Below, piece by piece: positions 52,801-61,068 of a stretch of 64,000 nt of DNA. Location: assembly GCF_002893765.1 (NCBI RefSeq), contig NZ_CP025938.1, positions 930,001 through 994,000 of the forward strand, in the 5' to 3' direction. Numbering within the stretch: position 1 is the first letter of the stretch; each line of letters starts with the position of its first letter. Below the pieces are notes generated by a model. The model ran no database searches. It was not told the DNA's origin and was given only the letters and a program-made list of their open reading frames with translations. The DNA comes from Tamlana carrageenivorans (GTDB lineage Bacteria; Bacteroidota; Bacteroidia; Flavobacteriales; Flavobacteriaceae). Both the position numbers and the translations under genes were made by a program.

Positions 52801-54401
52801 GGATTGCTGCTGCTAGAAACTCGACACCTTTCGTAGGGTTAATTTCACCACCACCACATCACGATATATATTCGATTGAGGATTTAGCACAATTAATATT
52901 CGATTTAAAAAATGCAAACCGCGAGGCTAGAGTTAATGTAAAACTAGTTTCTGAAGTTGGTGTTGGTACCATTGCTGCTGGTGTAGCAAAAGCAAAAGCC
53001 GATGTGGTACTTATCTCAGGATACGATGGTGGTACAGGAGCTTCGCCACTTACCTCTTTAAAGCACGCAGGCCTTCCTTGGGAGCTTGGTTTATCGGAAG
53101 CACAACAAACTTTAGTATTAAACAATTTAAGAAGTCGTATTGTAGTAGAATGTGATGGCCAGTTAAAAACAGGTCGTGACGTTGCCATAGCTGCCCTTTT
53201 AGGTGCTGAAGAATTTGGATTTGCTACCGCACCACTTGTGGCTTCAGGATGTATTATGATGCGTAAATGTCATTTAAATACTTGTCCTGTTGGAATCGCA
53301 ACTCAAGATAAAGAGTTACGTAAAAACTTTAAAGGAACGCCAGAGCACGTTATCAATTTCTTCTACTATATCGCTGAAGAATTAAGAGCTATCATGGCGC
53401 AACTAGGTTTTAGAACCATTGCCGAGATGGTTGGGCAAACACATAAAATTAATGCTAATAAAGCCATTAAGCACTATAAAGCTAAAGGCTTAGATTTATC
53501 TAGCATTTTACACCGCCCAAGTGCATACAGACAATTAACGGTAAGAAATACAGAAACACAGGATCATAACTTAGAAAAAGTTTTAGATTTTACTATTCTG
53601 AAAGATTCACACCGTGCATTATATAGAAAAGAAAAAACAAATCTATCATACCCTATCAACAACATTAACCGTACGGTTGGTGCGATTGTAAGTAATGAAA
53701 TTTCTAAAATTTACGGTCACTTAGGTCTACCGGAAGATACTCTAAACATCAACTTCACTGGTTCTGCTGGTCAAAGTTTCGGAGCATTTGGTGCGCACGG
53801 TTTAACTTTTACAGTAGATGGAAACACCAATGATTATTTAGGTAAAGGTTTATCTGGAGCTAAATTAATCATCAAAAAACCTGCTAAAGCCGACTTTATT
53901 GCTGAAAACAATATTATCGTAGGTAACGTTTGTTTATTTGGTGCTGTTGAAGGCCAAGCTTACATTAACGGTATCGCAGGAGAACGTTTTGCAGTAAGAA
54001 ACTCTGGAGCTACAGCTGTAGTTGAAGGTGTTGGTGATCACTGTTGTGAGTACATGACTGGAGGACGTGTCATTGTATTAGGTTCTACAGGTAGAAATTT
54101 TGCCGCAGGTATGAGTGGAGGTATCGCTTATGTATACGATCCAGAAAACAAATTTGTTAATGGTTTATGTAATACAGAAACTATCGAGTTTGAAGACATC
54201 ACTACCGAAGATGCCAACGAATTAAAATCAGCTATCGAAAAACACGTATTATACACCGATAGTAACAAAGGAAAAACCATATTAGACAATTGGGAAACTA
54301 GTTTAGGCAACTTTGTAAAAGTTATGCCAATAGAATACAAACGTGCCTTAGAACGTTTAGAGAACGAAGAACCAATGGTAGAAGAATTAACAATAGCATA
54401 G
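49887..54401 (+). CDS. gltB: Glutamate synthase large subunit GltB
   Basis: About 1504 residues from MLKKQGLYLPEF. After a 16-residue propeptide the catalytic Cys follows in HENCGAGFICNL, which is the class II glutaminase nucleophile after cleavage. The FMN/synthase domain includes GGKSNSGEGGEDRRRF and GYDGGTGASPLTSLKHAG, the 3Fe-4S cluster ligands CIMMRKCHLNTCPVGIATQ, and the C-terminal GXGXG domain (GAHGLTFTVDGNTNDYLGKGL). Transfers the glutamine amide to 2-oxoglutarate. The start at 49836 is rejected since it lies within the promoter. Operon with gltD, 4 bases apart. Confidence 0.96.
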   Translation: MLKKQGLYLPEFEHENCGAGFICNLKGEKTNQIIHDALEILVKLEHRGGVSADGKTGDGAGLLIDIPHDYFKRVCDFAIPEQREYAVGMVFLPKVSNQYQFCKTTFENEVKAQGLAVLGWRKVPVDSSQLGEIALASEPNIEQLFIGKTEEITEADFKAKLYAARKITEHAIRESKISESTYFYVPSLSNTTIIYKGIIMPEDIGPYYTDLQQIDLVTRLALVHQRFSTNTMPTWELAQPFRFMCQNGEINTLRGNVSRMRVREEIMKSDVFGPQIDKLFPIILPGKSDSASMDMVVELLTHTGRSLPEIMMMMIPEAWEKHKTMSEERKAFYEYNACIMEPWDGPASVPFTDGDYVGALLDRNGLRPSRYTVTKSGKLIMSSEIGVVEVAPEDVKEHGRLEPGKMFLVDMNEGRIIGDEEIKSKIVSERPYKEWLDKTRLHLKDVPYTSETCPIETIDIKTRQRLFNYTFEDIQEVITPMAIAGKEALGSMGIDTPLAVLSDRPQLISNYFKQLFAQVTNPPLDGIREEIVTDISLNLGKDRNIFSITERQCRKLRIQNPVISNADLEKIRSISIESFKAETIEILYPKAQGLNGLEDALEDIVVQIEKAIERKTNIIILSDRGVNQEFAPIPALLACSYVNHQLNRLRKRSYFDIIIESAEPREPHHFATLFGYGASAINPYMVNEIIRMQVKEGFIEGMDEQKAVDNFNKAIGKGILKIMNKIGISTLHSYRGSQIFEIVGFNSQFVEKYFPYTASRVEGIGLYEIEKEINERYKQAYPDNLIDKRLGLNIGGDYRWRRNGERHLFNPTTVAKLQQAVRLSDQKSYDVYSKAINEQSENLMTIRGLFEFDNLDPIPLEEVEPWTEIVKRFKTGAMSYGSISREAHENLAIAMNRIGGKSNSGEGGEDRRRFQKDINGDSRNSAIKQVASGRFGVTSHYLTNAKEIQIKMAQGAKPGEGGQLPGEKVLPWIAAARNSTPFVGLISPPPHHDIYSIEDLAQLIFDLKNANREARVNVKLVSEVGVGTIAAGVAKAKADVVLISGYDGGTGASPLTSLKHAGLPWELGLSEAQQTLVLNNLRSRIVVECDGQLKTGRDVAIAALLGAEEFGFATAPLVASGCIMMRKCHLNTCPVGIATQDKELRKNFKGTPEHVINFFYYIAEELRAIMAQLGFRTIAEMVGQTHKINANKAIKHYKAKGLDLSSILHRPSAYRQLTVRNTETQDHNLEKVLDFTILKDSHRALYRKEKTNLSYPINNINRTVGAIVSNEISKIYGHLGLPEDTLNINFTGSAGQSFGAFGAHGLTFTVDGNTNDYLGKGLSGAKLIIKKPAKADFIAENNIIVGNVCLFGAVEGQAYINGIAGERFAVRNSGATAVVEGVGDHCCEYMTGGRVIVLGSTGRNFAAGMSGGIAYVYDPENKFVNGLCNTETIEFEDITTEDANELKSAIEKHVLYTDSNKGKTILDNWETSLGNFVKVMPIEYKRALERLENEEPMVEELTIA

Positions 54402-54405
54402 TGTC

Positions 54406-55869
54406 ATGGGAAAAGTAACTGGATTTAAAGAATTTGAAAGACAAGATGAACAAAACGTTCCTGTAAAGGAACGTGTAAAGAATTATAATGAATTTACGAT
54501 TCCATTAAGTGAAGAAGACCAAGTAAAACAAGGTTCCCGTTGTATGGATTGTGGGATTCCATTTTGCCACAGTGGATGCCCGTTAGGGAATTTAATCCCT
54601 GACTTCAACCACATGGTACACCAAGGTGAATGGCAAAAAGCTTCATGGTTATTACATTCAACAAACAACTTCCCTGAATTTACAGGAAGACTTTGTCCTG
54701 CACCATGTGAAAAATCATGTGTATTAGGTATTATTGAAGACCCTGTAGCTATTGAAGAAATAGAAAAAAATATTGTTGAACGCGCTTTTAAGGAAGGATG
54801 GATTAAACCTCAACCTCCAAAAACAAGAACAGGTAAAACTGTAGCCGTTGTAGGTTCTGGACCTGCTGGATTAGCTGCAGCACAACAATTAAATAGAGCG
54901 GGACACACCGTAACCGTTTTTGAACGTGACGATGCTATCGGAGGCCTACTTCGTTATGGTATTCCTAACTTCAAAATGGAAAAAGGTATCATTGACCGTC
55001 GTGTGGCTATTTTAGAAGCTGAAGGCATCACTTTTAAAACCAACGTAAATGTAGGGGTTAATTATGATGTTAAAGACTTAAAAGCCTTTGATTCGGTTGT
55101 ACTTTGTGGCGGTGCTACAGAAAGAAGAAGCTTACCGACGCCTGGCATCGATGCTGATGGTGTTGTACAAGCTATGGATTTCTTAACACAACAAACTAAA
55201 GTCGTATTTGGTCAAGACATAAAAGACCAAGTATTGGCTACCGACAAAAACGTTATTGTTATTGGTGGTGGTGATACGGGATCTGACTGTGTTGGAACCT
55301 CTAACCGTCAAGGTGCTAAATCGGTTGTTAATTTCGAAATTATGCCGAAACCACCTGGACACCGTTCGCCAACAACACCTTGGCCATTCTGGCCTTTACA
55401 ATTAAAAACATCTTCTTCTCATGAAGAGGGCGTTGAAAGAAACTGGTTAATTAATACCAAAGAATTTGTAAAGGATGACAGTGGCAAGCTAATCGCTCTG
55501 AAAACAGTCAATGTGGAGTGGAAAATGGTTCCTGGTGAGCGTCCGCAACTTATTGAAATCGCTGGAACAGAAAAAACATGGCCTTGTGACCTTGCTTTAT
55601 TAGCTTTAGGTTTTACAGGTCCTGAAGGCAACTTAGCCGATAAATTAGGTATTGAAAAAGATGCCCGTTCTAACTACAAAGCAGAATATGGCAAATATCA
55701 AACTAATATACCTCACATCTTTACTGCAGGTGATATGCGTCGCGGACAATCATTAATTGTTTGGGCCATTTCCGAAGGTAGAGAAGCTGCAAGACAAGTG
55801 GATATCTTTTTAATGGGTAAATCGAATTTACCATCTAAAGACATGACTGGTGATCTTGTTGCCCTGTAG
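54406..55869 (+). CDS. gltD: Glutamate synthase small subunit GltD
   Basis: 487-residue NADPH-oxidising subunit. N-terminal Fe-S cysteines (CMDCGIPFCHSGCPLGN, CPAPCEKSCVLGI), an FAD Rossmann VVGSGPAGLAAAQQL, an NADPH Rossmann VIGGGDTGSDCVGTSNRQG and the FTAGDMRRGQSLIVWAISEGREAA ending. Supplies electrons to GltB. Starts 4 bases after gltB, terminator follows at 55894-55928. Confidence 0.96.
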   Translation: MGKVTGFKEFERQDEQNVPVKERVKNYNEFTIPLSEEDQVKQGSRCMDCGIPFCHSGCPLGNLIPDFNHMVHQGEWQKASWLLHSTNNFPEFTGRLCPAPCEKSCVLGIIEDPVAIEEIEKNIVERAFKEGWIKPQPPKTRTGKTVAVVGSGPAGLAAAQQLNRAGHTVTVFERDDAIGGLLRYGIPNFKMEKGIIDRRVAILEAEGITFKTNVNVGVNYDVKDLKAFDSVVLCGGATERRSLPTPGIDADGVVQAMDFLTQQTKVVFGQDIKDQVLATDKNVIVIGGGDTGSDCVGTSNRQGAKSVVNFEIMPKPPGHRSPTTPWPFWPLQLKTSSSHEEGVERNWLINTKEFVKDDSGKLIALKTVNVEWKMVPGERPQLIEIAGTEKTWPCDLALLALGFTGPEGNLADKLGIEKDARSNYKAEYGKYQTNIPHIFTAGDMRRGQSLIVWAISEGREAARQVDIFLMGKSNLPSKDMTGDLVAL

Positions 55870-55893
55870 TTAAAATAAAATTAGTGTAATATT

Positions 55894-55928
55894 AAAAAAT
55901 GCGAATCTTAAAGATTCGCATTTTTTTT
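55894..55928 (+). terminator. Intrinsic terminator after gltD
   Basis: TGCGAATCTT / AAGATTCGCA stem (from 55900) with tiny loop and T8. Confidence 0.9.
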
Positions 55929-56116
55929 GTTTCAATTTGAGCTAAAAACAGAAATCTCATTACGAATATCGCAATCACATAAACATCTAACAACCAACAC
56001 TTTTAGCGTGATAATTCACAAATTATCCGACAAACGGTAATTTTTTAACATATTTTTTATAAAATTCTCACTTTTTATGCGCTAAAATTTGGAAATTCTA
56101 GTTATTCATTTACATT

Positions 56117-56139
56117 TGGAAAACCATTTTGGTTTACCA
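56117..56139. promoter_or_regulatory. Overlapping palindromes upstream of the alginate lyase gene
   Basis: AAAACCATTTTGGTTT (56120-56135) and TGGTTTACCA (56130-56139) are near-palindromes sharing TGGTTT, preceded by TGGA at 56117; a third TTAGTTAACCAGCTAA follows at 56142-56157. These look like operator half-sites for a sugar-responsive regulator. The 327-base gap otherwise holds only the gltD terminator and AT-rich DNA. Confidence 0.4.
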
Positions 56140-56196
56140 CATTAGTTAACCAGCTAAAAATTAATCTTTTACTAAACTAATTTAAATGTATTAAAC

Positions 56197-57963
56197 ATGA
56201 AAAACAGATTTTTAAAATTTGTAAAGTTGACATCAGTGAGCTTTGCAACATTAGCCCTCACCCTAGTATTTTACGCATGCTCTAATGAAGAGATTTTAGA
56301 AGAAGATACAGCAACCGAAGACACAAACTTGTCTGCCACTGCCCTATCCAAATCGACCCTATCAGCCAAATCTGCTGTAACCATTCAAGCTGAAGCTTAT
56401 GATAGCATGAGCGGAATAAAAACTGAAAACACTGCCGATTCTGGTGGCGGACTTAATGTAGGTTGGATAGACACCGGCGATTACCTTGAATACGATATCG
56501 ATGTTCCAGCATCGGGAAGCTACAAATTTGAATTTAGAGTAGCTTCTAAAACCAACACGTCTAAATTTGATTTTTATCAAGACGGCACAAAACTTAACAA
56601 TGTAAACAAAACAGCAACTGGCAACTGGCAAACTTGGGTTACCACTTCTAAAACAGTTGACTTAGAAGCCGGCAGTAGCACTTTAAAACTTCTCGCTACA
56701 GGCGGAGGCTGGAATATTAATTGGATTAAAATCACACCAATTGATGTCGATGAAAGCGCTTCTGAAAATTTAGCATTAGGTAAAACAGCTGAACAATCTT
56801 CGGTATCTCATGGCGGTGTTCCAAGTAGAGCGGTAGACGGTAATACTGCTGGTGTATGGGCAAACGGTAGCGTAACCCACACCTTAAACACAGCCCAACC
56901 ATGGTGGCAAGTACGGTTAGGTCAAGATTACGAAATAGGTTCTATAAAAATTTGGGGCCGTACCGATAGCTGTTGTAAAGCCAGACTAAGTAATTTTGAT
57001 GTTTTTGTTTATAAAGAAAATGGCGATTTAGCTTATAAAACAACGATTGCAGATTCTCCAAATCCATCAGTTACCATAAATACAGGCGGCGTAACTGGTT
57101 CACGTGTACGTATTAAATTAAAAGGCACCAACGCCCTTTCTTTAGCCGAAGTACAAGTATTTTCTACGGGTAGCGGAACCACAGATCCTACAGACCCAAC
57201 TGACCCAGAAACGCCTAGCCCAGGGAACGCTAGCATTCCTTCAGATTTAATGAGCAACTGCAACCAATGGAAAATTACCTATCCAGATGGAGAAGAAGAT
57301 AAAACCTTATGTGGTGAGGCTAATAATGAATACTTCTATGTAAATAGCGACAAAAATGGTATGGTTTTCCGTGCACCAATTAGAAGTAATAACGGCACAA
57401 CCCCTAACTCTGATTATGTGCGTTCTGAACTTAGAGAAAGAAAAGAAGATGGTAGTTCAGACATTTACTGGACCACTTCTGGAACCCACGTGGTTTATGT
57501 TAAACAAGCCATTACGCATTTACCTATTGTTAAAGATCATCTGGTAGCCACACAAATTCACGGCAATAAAGATGAAGGTATTGATGATGCTATGGTATTA
57601 AGACTTGAAGGAAATCACCTTTTCTTAAGCTTTAATGGCAATAAATTAAGAGATGATTTAACCATTAAAACCAACTATTCTTTAGGTACCGTACATGAAG
57701 TGATTTTTGAAGTTAAAGACGGTAAACATTACTGCTACTACAGTGAAGACGGCAACCTTAAAAATGCTTACGCCAATGGTAATGCCTCTTCTTACCTTGT
57801 AAAAGATGGCTCTAGCACCATTTTAATGGATAAATCTTATGGCGAAGCGTACTTTAAAATAGGAAACTATACACAAAGTAATGCGGAACAAGAAGGTAGT
57901 GAAACTGGAAAATCAAATAACTACGGCGAGGTTATTGTTTACGACTACTTTGTAGCTCATTAA
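56197..57963 (+). CDS. Alginate lyase PL7 with CBM6 and F5/8-type (CBM32-like) modules, lipoprotein
   Basis: 588 residues. Lipobox VFYAC at Cys28; a CBM6 module about 62-185 (IQAEAYDSMSGI, YLEYDIDVPASGSYKFEFRVAS, WNINWIKI); a discoidin/F5/8C module about 190-325 (NLALGKTAEQSS, WWQVRLGQDYEIGSIKIWGR); a PTDPTDPETP linker; then a PL7 catalytic domain about 345-588 with RSELRER, VATQIHG and YFKIGNYTQSN (the R, Q-I-H and Y-K-x-Y active-site set). It depolymerises alginate at the surface. No SusCD pair or other alginate genes adjoin, so it stands alone. Confidence 0.92.
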   Translation: MKNRFLKFVKLTSVSFATLALTLVFYACSNEEILEEDTATEDTNLSATALSKSTLSAKSAVTIQAEAYDSMSGIKTENTADSGGGLNVGWIDTGDYLEYDIDVPASGSYKFEFRVASKTNTSKFDFYQDGTKLNNVNKTATGNWQTWVTTSKTVDLEAGSSTLKLLATGGGWNINWIKITPIDVDESASENLALGKTAEQSSVSHGGVPSRAVDGNTAGVWANGSVTHTLNTAQPWWQVRLGQDYEIGSIKIWGRTDSCCKARLSNFDVFVYKENGDLAYKTTIADSPNPSVTINTGGVTGSRVRIKLKGTNALSLAEVQVFSTGSGTTDPTDPTDPETPSPGNASIPSDLMSNCNQWKITYPDGEEDKTLCGEANNEYFYVNSDKNGMVFRAPIRSNNGTTPNSDYVRSELRERKEDGSSDIYWTTSGTHVVYVKQAITHLPIVKDHLVATQIHGNKDEGIDDAMVLRLEGNHLFLSFNGNKLRDDLTIKTNYSLGTVHEVIFEVKDGKHYCYYSEDGNLKNAYANGNASSYLVKDGSSTILMDKSYGEAYFKIGNYTQSNAEQEGSETGKSNNYGEVIVYDYFVAH

Positions 57964-58002
57964 ACCAACATCTACATATAACCTTTAACAGGTGTGTAAA
58001 AC

Positions 58003-58036
58003 AAAAAAATGCGAACGGTAACCGTTCGCATTTTTA
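58003..58036 (+). terminator. Intrinsic terminator after the alginate lyase
   Basis: TGCGAACGGT (58010-58019) / ACCGTTCGCA (58021-58030) with A-run before and T5 after. Confidence 0.9.
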
Positions 58037-58052
58037 TATTTATAATTATTGT

Positions 58053-59426
58053 TGTCCGATAAAAAACAGAATTAGCTAAAAAAGCTTTGGTGTTGGCCTT
58101 TTTTATTGATCGCACTCTTTATTTTGAAAACAGAACCTCCTTATGGGTCAAAAAGGCTTAATTGCCCAATGTTTTTGGTTGTAATCTCTTCCCAATTAGC
58201 TTCTGGGTTTTTCAGGAATTTGAACAAATCGATATATGTCATCAAATGGTATCGTATGACGGACATCATATTGGAATAAGCCCAGTTTCTTTGGGCTTTT
58301 CTTTGGATCACAAGCATAATGAGCTGGATTATCAAACTGACCCAGATTTGTATTTCGATGGCATTTTGATTGTCTCCCAAAAAATACTTTAGCGGAAAGT
58401 TCTGTTTAAGCCGCTTGAACATCGTCTCAATCTGCCACCTATTTTTATAGATGTCGGCTATTTTGTCTGCATCAAGATCATAATTATTAGTGATGAACTC
58501 ATAAACTTTTTGGTGCTTTTCGTGCCAAAAAGCGATTCTCCTCAGGGAAAAAGCGTTGCCGTTTTTGTCCGTAAGCCCTATTTTTTCGTCCTTTAGGACA
58601 GCATCGTCCACTTTATTGGAGATATCAAACTCTTCAAGGCTTGTATAGCGAGCATTGTCCTTTTGCCGAGTCACAAAGTAAACATCTTCCAGTGTCCATT
58701 TTTGGTATTGCTCATAATCCACATACCCTTTGTCAAAAACCACATAAGAGCCCTTCTTGAGTTCCAGGTCTTTTAAAAAGGTGTGGTCGTGCGTGGCCGC
58801 GCTTGAAAACTTAATCAGACAAGGAACGTCTTCCATGGCGTTTATCATAGTATGCATCTTGATACCTCCTTTCTTTTTGCCGTTGAGCGGGTTCCTTCCT
58901 ACACCTTTAAGAATGTCACTAAATAGGGGGATGGTCGAGGAATCAACGATTTTAAGGTTCTTCACTGCAGGTTCTAAGGGTCTGCTGTCCGATAAAAAGC
59001 GATGGTAACGTTTGTAGAGTAAATGATAAATATCGGCAAATACTTCAGAGCTTCTTCTCCTGTTAGCATCTGACAAGGTACTGCGTTTTGGAAAGTCCGT
59101 GAGTCCTAGATGGTTGATCTTTCCCTCGCAGGCAAGCATAATACTGGAAACCTCACGAAGTGAGCTACAGCCACTGATCACGGTAAATACCATAGTGGCC
59201 AAATGCTCATAGGTGGTAAACTTTTTGGTATAGCGATCGCTGTTGTGCTTTTTGGCTGTCCGATGAACATCTTTGGGCAAAATGAAATTTAATACCTGTT
59301 TGATTATGGGTTGTCCGCTAAAGTTTTTACTTTTATTCATATCTTGGATGTGTGATAACTTCAAGATACAAAATAAGCGGGAAATCCTATCTTGGAAATC
59401 CCGCTTTTAAAATCTTTTATCGGACA
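58053..59426 (-). mobile_element. IS4-like insertion sequence
   Basis: Terminal inverted repeats TGTCCGATAAAA (58053-58064) and TTTTATCGGACA (59415-59426) bracket one transposase gene. The sequence ATTTATAATTATTG occurs just before the left end (58038-58051) and again seven bases beyond the right end (59433-59446); this may be a target duplication with a displaced copy. Confidence 0.85.
58141..59340 (-). CDS. IS4-family transposase
   Basis: About 399 residues from MNKSKNFSGQ; a start eight codons earlier is possible. The DUF4372-like N-terminal half is followed by the DDE domain: NLKIVDSSTIPL (Asp1), YVVFDKGYVDYEQY (Asp2) and YKNRWQIETMFKRLKQNF (Y-R-E-K, third acidic residue). It lies between its own inverted repeats and seems intact. 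It separates the alginate lyase from fbp. Confidence 0.93.
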   Translation of the reverse strand: MNKSKNFSGQPIIKQVLNFILPKDVHRTAKKHNSDRYTKKFTTYEHLATMVFTVISGCSSLREVSSIMLACEGKINHLGLTDFPKRSTLSDANRRRSSEVFADIYHLLYKRYHRFLSDSRPLEPAVKNLKIVDSSTIPLFSDILKGVGRNPLNGKKKGGIKMHTMINAMEDVPCLIKFSSAATHDHTFLKDLELKKGSYVVFDKGYVDYEQYQKWTLEDVYFVTRQKDNARYTSLEEFDISNKVDDAVLKDEKIGLTDKNGNAFSLRRIAFWHEKHQKVYEFITNNYDLDADKIADIYKNRWQIETMFKRLKQNFPLKYFLGDNQNAIEIQIWVSLIIQLIMLVIQRKAQRNWAYSNMMSVIRYHLMTYIDLFKFLKNPEANWEEITTKNIGQLSLFDP

Positions 59427-59452
59427 CTAATGATTTATAATTATTGAAGTGC

Positions 59453-60466
59453 TTATTTCACTTGAGCTAAGCGCATAAATTCTTCAGCTTTTTCAACCAT
59501 ATTTTTACTTCCACAAATAAATGGCACACGCTCGTGTAATTCGCTAGGTTCCACATCTAACGTTCTCGTAAATCCGTCGCTAGCCTTTCCGTTTGCTTGT
59601 TCGGCTAAAAACGCTATAGGATTACATTCGTATAATAAACGCAATTTCCCTTTTGGATTTTTAGAACTTTGTGGATATAAATAAATACCACCTTTAATCA
59701 TATTTCTATGGAAGTCCGACACCAAAGAGCCTATGTACCTAGACGTATAAGGGCGATCGTCTTCCTCTTGCTGACAATATTTTATATAGTTTTTTATTCC
59801 TTGCGGAAAGTGTATATAATTCCCTTCGTTTACCGAGTAGATATGACCATCTTCAGGAAAGGTCATATCGGGGTGCGATAAGTAAAAAGAGCCAATCGCA
59901 GGATTTAAAGTAAATCCGTTTACGCCAGCTCCAGTGGTATAAACAATCATGGTAGAAGTCCCATAAACCACATAACCAGCCGCAACCTGCTCACGTCCTT
60001 TTTGTAAAAAATCCTTTAATTGAACCGGGGTTCCTACTGGAGTTACCCTTCTATAAATTGAAAAAATAGTTCCAACCGAAACATTCACATCAATGTTTGA
60101 CGACCCATCTAAGGGATCTATCAATACCACGTATTTGTTTCCATTGTTTTCATCTTGGCTATTAATAGAAATAAAATCATCTTCCTCTTCACTAGCAATA
60201 CCACAAACAATATTACGCTTGGTCATGGTTTGTATAAACTTTTCGTTAGCATAAACATCTAACTTTTGCTGATCTTCTCCTTGAATATTCATATCTCCCG
60301 CAGCACCAATAATATCGACCAATCCGGCCTTATTTACTTCGTGATTTACAACTTTTGCGGCCAATCGGATGGAATTTAGCAAACTAGACAACTCTCCTGA
60401 GGAGTATTTAAAAGCTGATTGATTTTCAATGATAAATTCTCCTAGGGTTTGTTTTTTATGCGACAT
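59453..60466 (-). CDS. fbp: Fructose-1,6-bisphosphatase class I
   Basis: 337 residues from MSHKKQTLGEFIIENQ; an in-frame ATG 14 codons earlier is less typical. Signature LIDPLDGSSNIDVNVSVGTIFSIYRR binds the metals; GDMNIQGEDQQKLDVYANEKF and NPKGKLRLLYECNPIAFLAEQA are also conserved. Gluconeogenic dephosphorylation of fructose-1,6-bisphosphate. Single gene on the minus strand, next to the IS4-like element; divergent from the GNAT gene. Confidence 0.95.
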   Translation of the reverse strand: MSHKKQTLGEFIIENQSAFKYSSGELSSLLNSIRLAAKVVNHEVNKAGLVDIIGAAGDMNIQGEDQQKLDVYANEKFIQTMTKRNIVCGIASEEEDDFISINSQDENNGNKYVVLIDPLDGSSNIDVNVSVGTIFSIYRRVTPVGTPVQLKDFLQKGREQVAAGYVVYGTSTMIVYTTGAGVNGFTLNPAIGSFYLSHPDMTFPEDGHIYSVNEGNYIHFPQGIKNYIKYCQQEEDDRPYTSRYIGSLVSDFHRNMIKGGIYLYPQSSKNPKGKLRLLYECNPIAFLAEQANGKASDGFTRTLDVEPSELHERVPFICGSKNMVEKAEEFMRLAQVK

Positions 60467-60560
60467 AGGTATGGTTATTAGTTTAGACAAATATCTATAA
60501 ATTTTCATAAACTACAACGATTTCGAAAAGGTAATACACCGAAAATATTCAACTTTAAAC

Positions 60561-60568
60561 TATATTTG
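60561..60568 (+). promoter_or_regulatory. -7 element of the GNAT-aspartokinase-olsF unit
   Basis: TATATTTG, exact TAnnTTTG, 20 bases before the ATG at 60588; no clear -33. Confidence 0.5.
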
Positions 60569-60587
60569 ACCTTCAATAATATTTAGA

Positions 60588-61067
60588 ATGAACTACACTA
60601 TTAGAGATGCTAAAAAAACCGACATGCCTCGGGTGCTTCAATTAATAAACGAGCTCGCCATTTTTGAGGAAGAACCAGAAGCTGTAGAAGTCACTCTGAG
60701 TGACTTAGAAAACGATGGTTTTGGAGACCAGCCCGCGTTTCATTGTTTTGTTGCTGAAGTGAATAACCAAGTTGAAGGGATTGCTTTAATATACAACCGC
60801 TATTCGACTTGGAAAGGTAAAATTATTCATTTAGAAGATTTAATTGTTAGCAAAGCCATGCGTGGAAAGGGTATAGGAACGGCACTTTTAGATGAAGTTA
60901 TAAAATACAGCCACCAATTAGGAGTAAAACGTATTAATTGGGAGGTACTCGATTGGAATGAAGGCGCCATTGCCTTATATGAAAAAAAAGGTGCTAAAGT
61001 TTTAAGAGACTGGAATGTGGTTCATTTGGATGAAACGGGCATTAATAACTACTTAACAAATTTATAA
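60588..61067 (+). CDS. GNAT family N-acetyltransferase
   Basis: 159 residues. The GNAT core is visible: MNYTIRDAKKTDMPRVLQLI at the start, a LEDLIVSKAMRGKGIGTALLDEVIKY acetyl-CoA pyrophosphate loop (R-x-K-G-I-G), and INWEVLDWNEGAIALYEKKGAKVL. Acyl acceptor unknown, though the family resembles diamine/spermidine-type acetyltransferases. One base separates its stop from aspartokinase, so the two are coupled. Confidence 0.9.
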   Translation: MNYTIRDAKKTDMPRVLQLINELAIFEEEPEAVEVTLSDLENDGFGDQPAFHCFVAEVNNQVEGIALIYNRYSTWKGKIIHLEDLIVSKAMRGKGIGTALLDEVIKYSHQLGVKRINWEVLDWNEGAIALYEKKGAKVLRDWNVVHLDETGINNYLTNL

Positions 61068-61068
61068 T

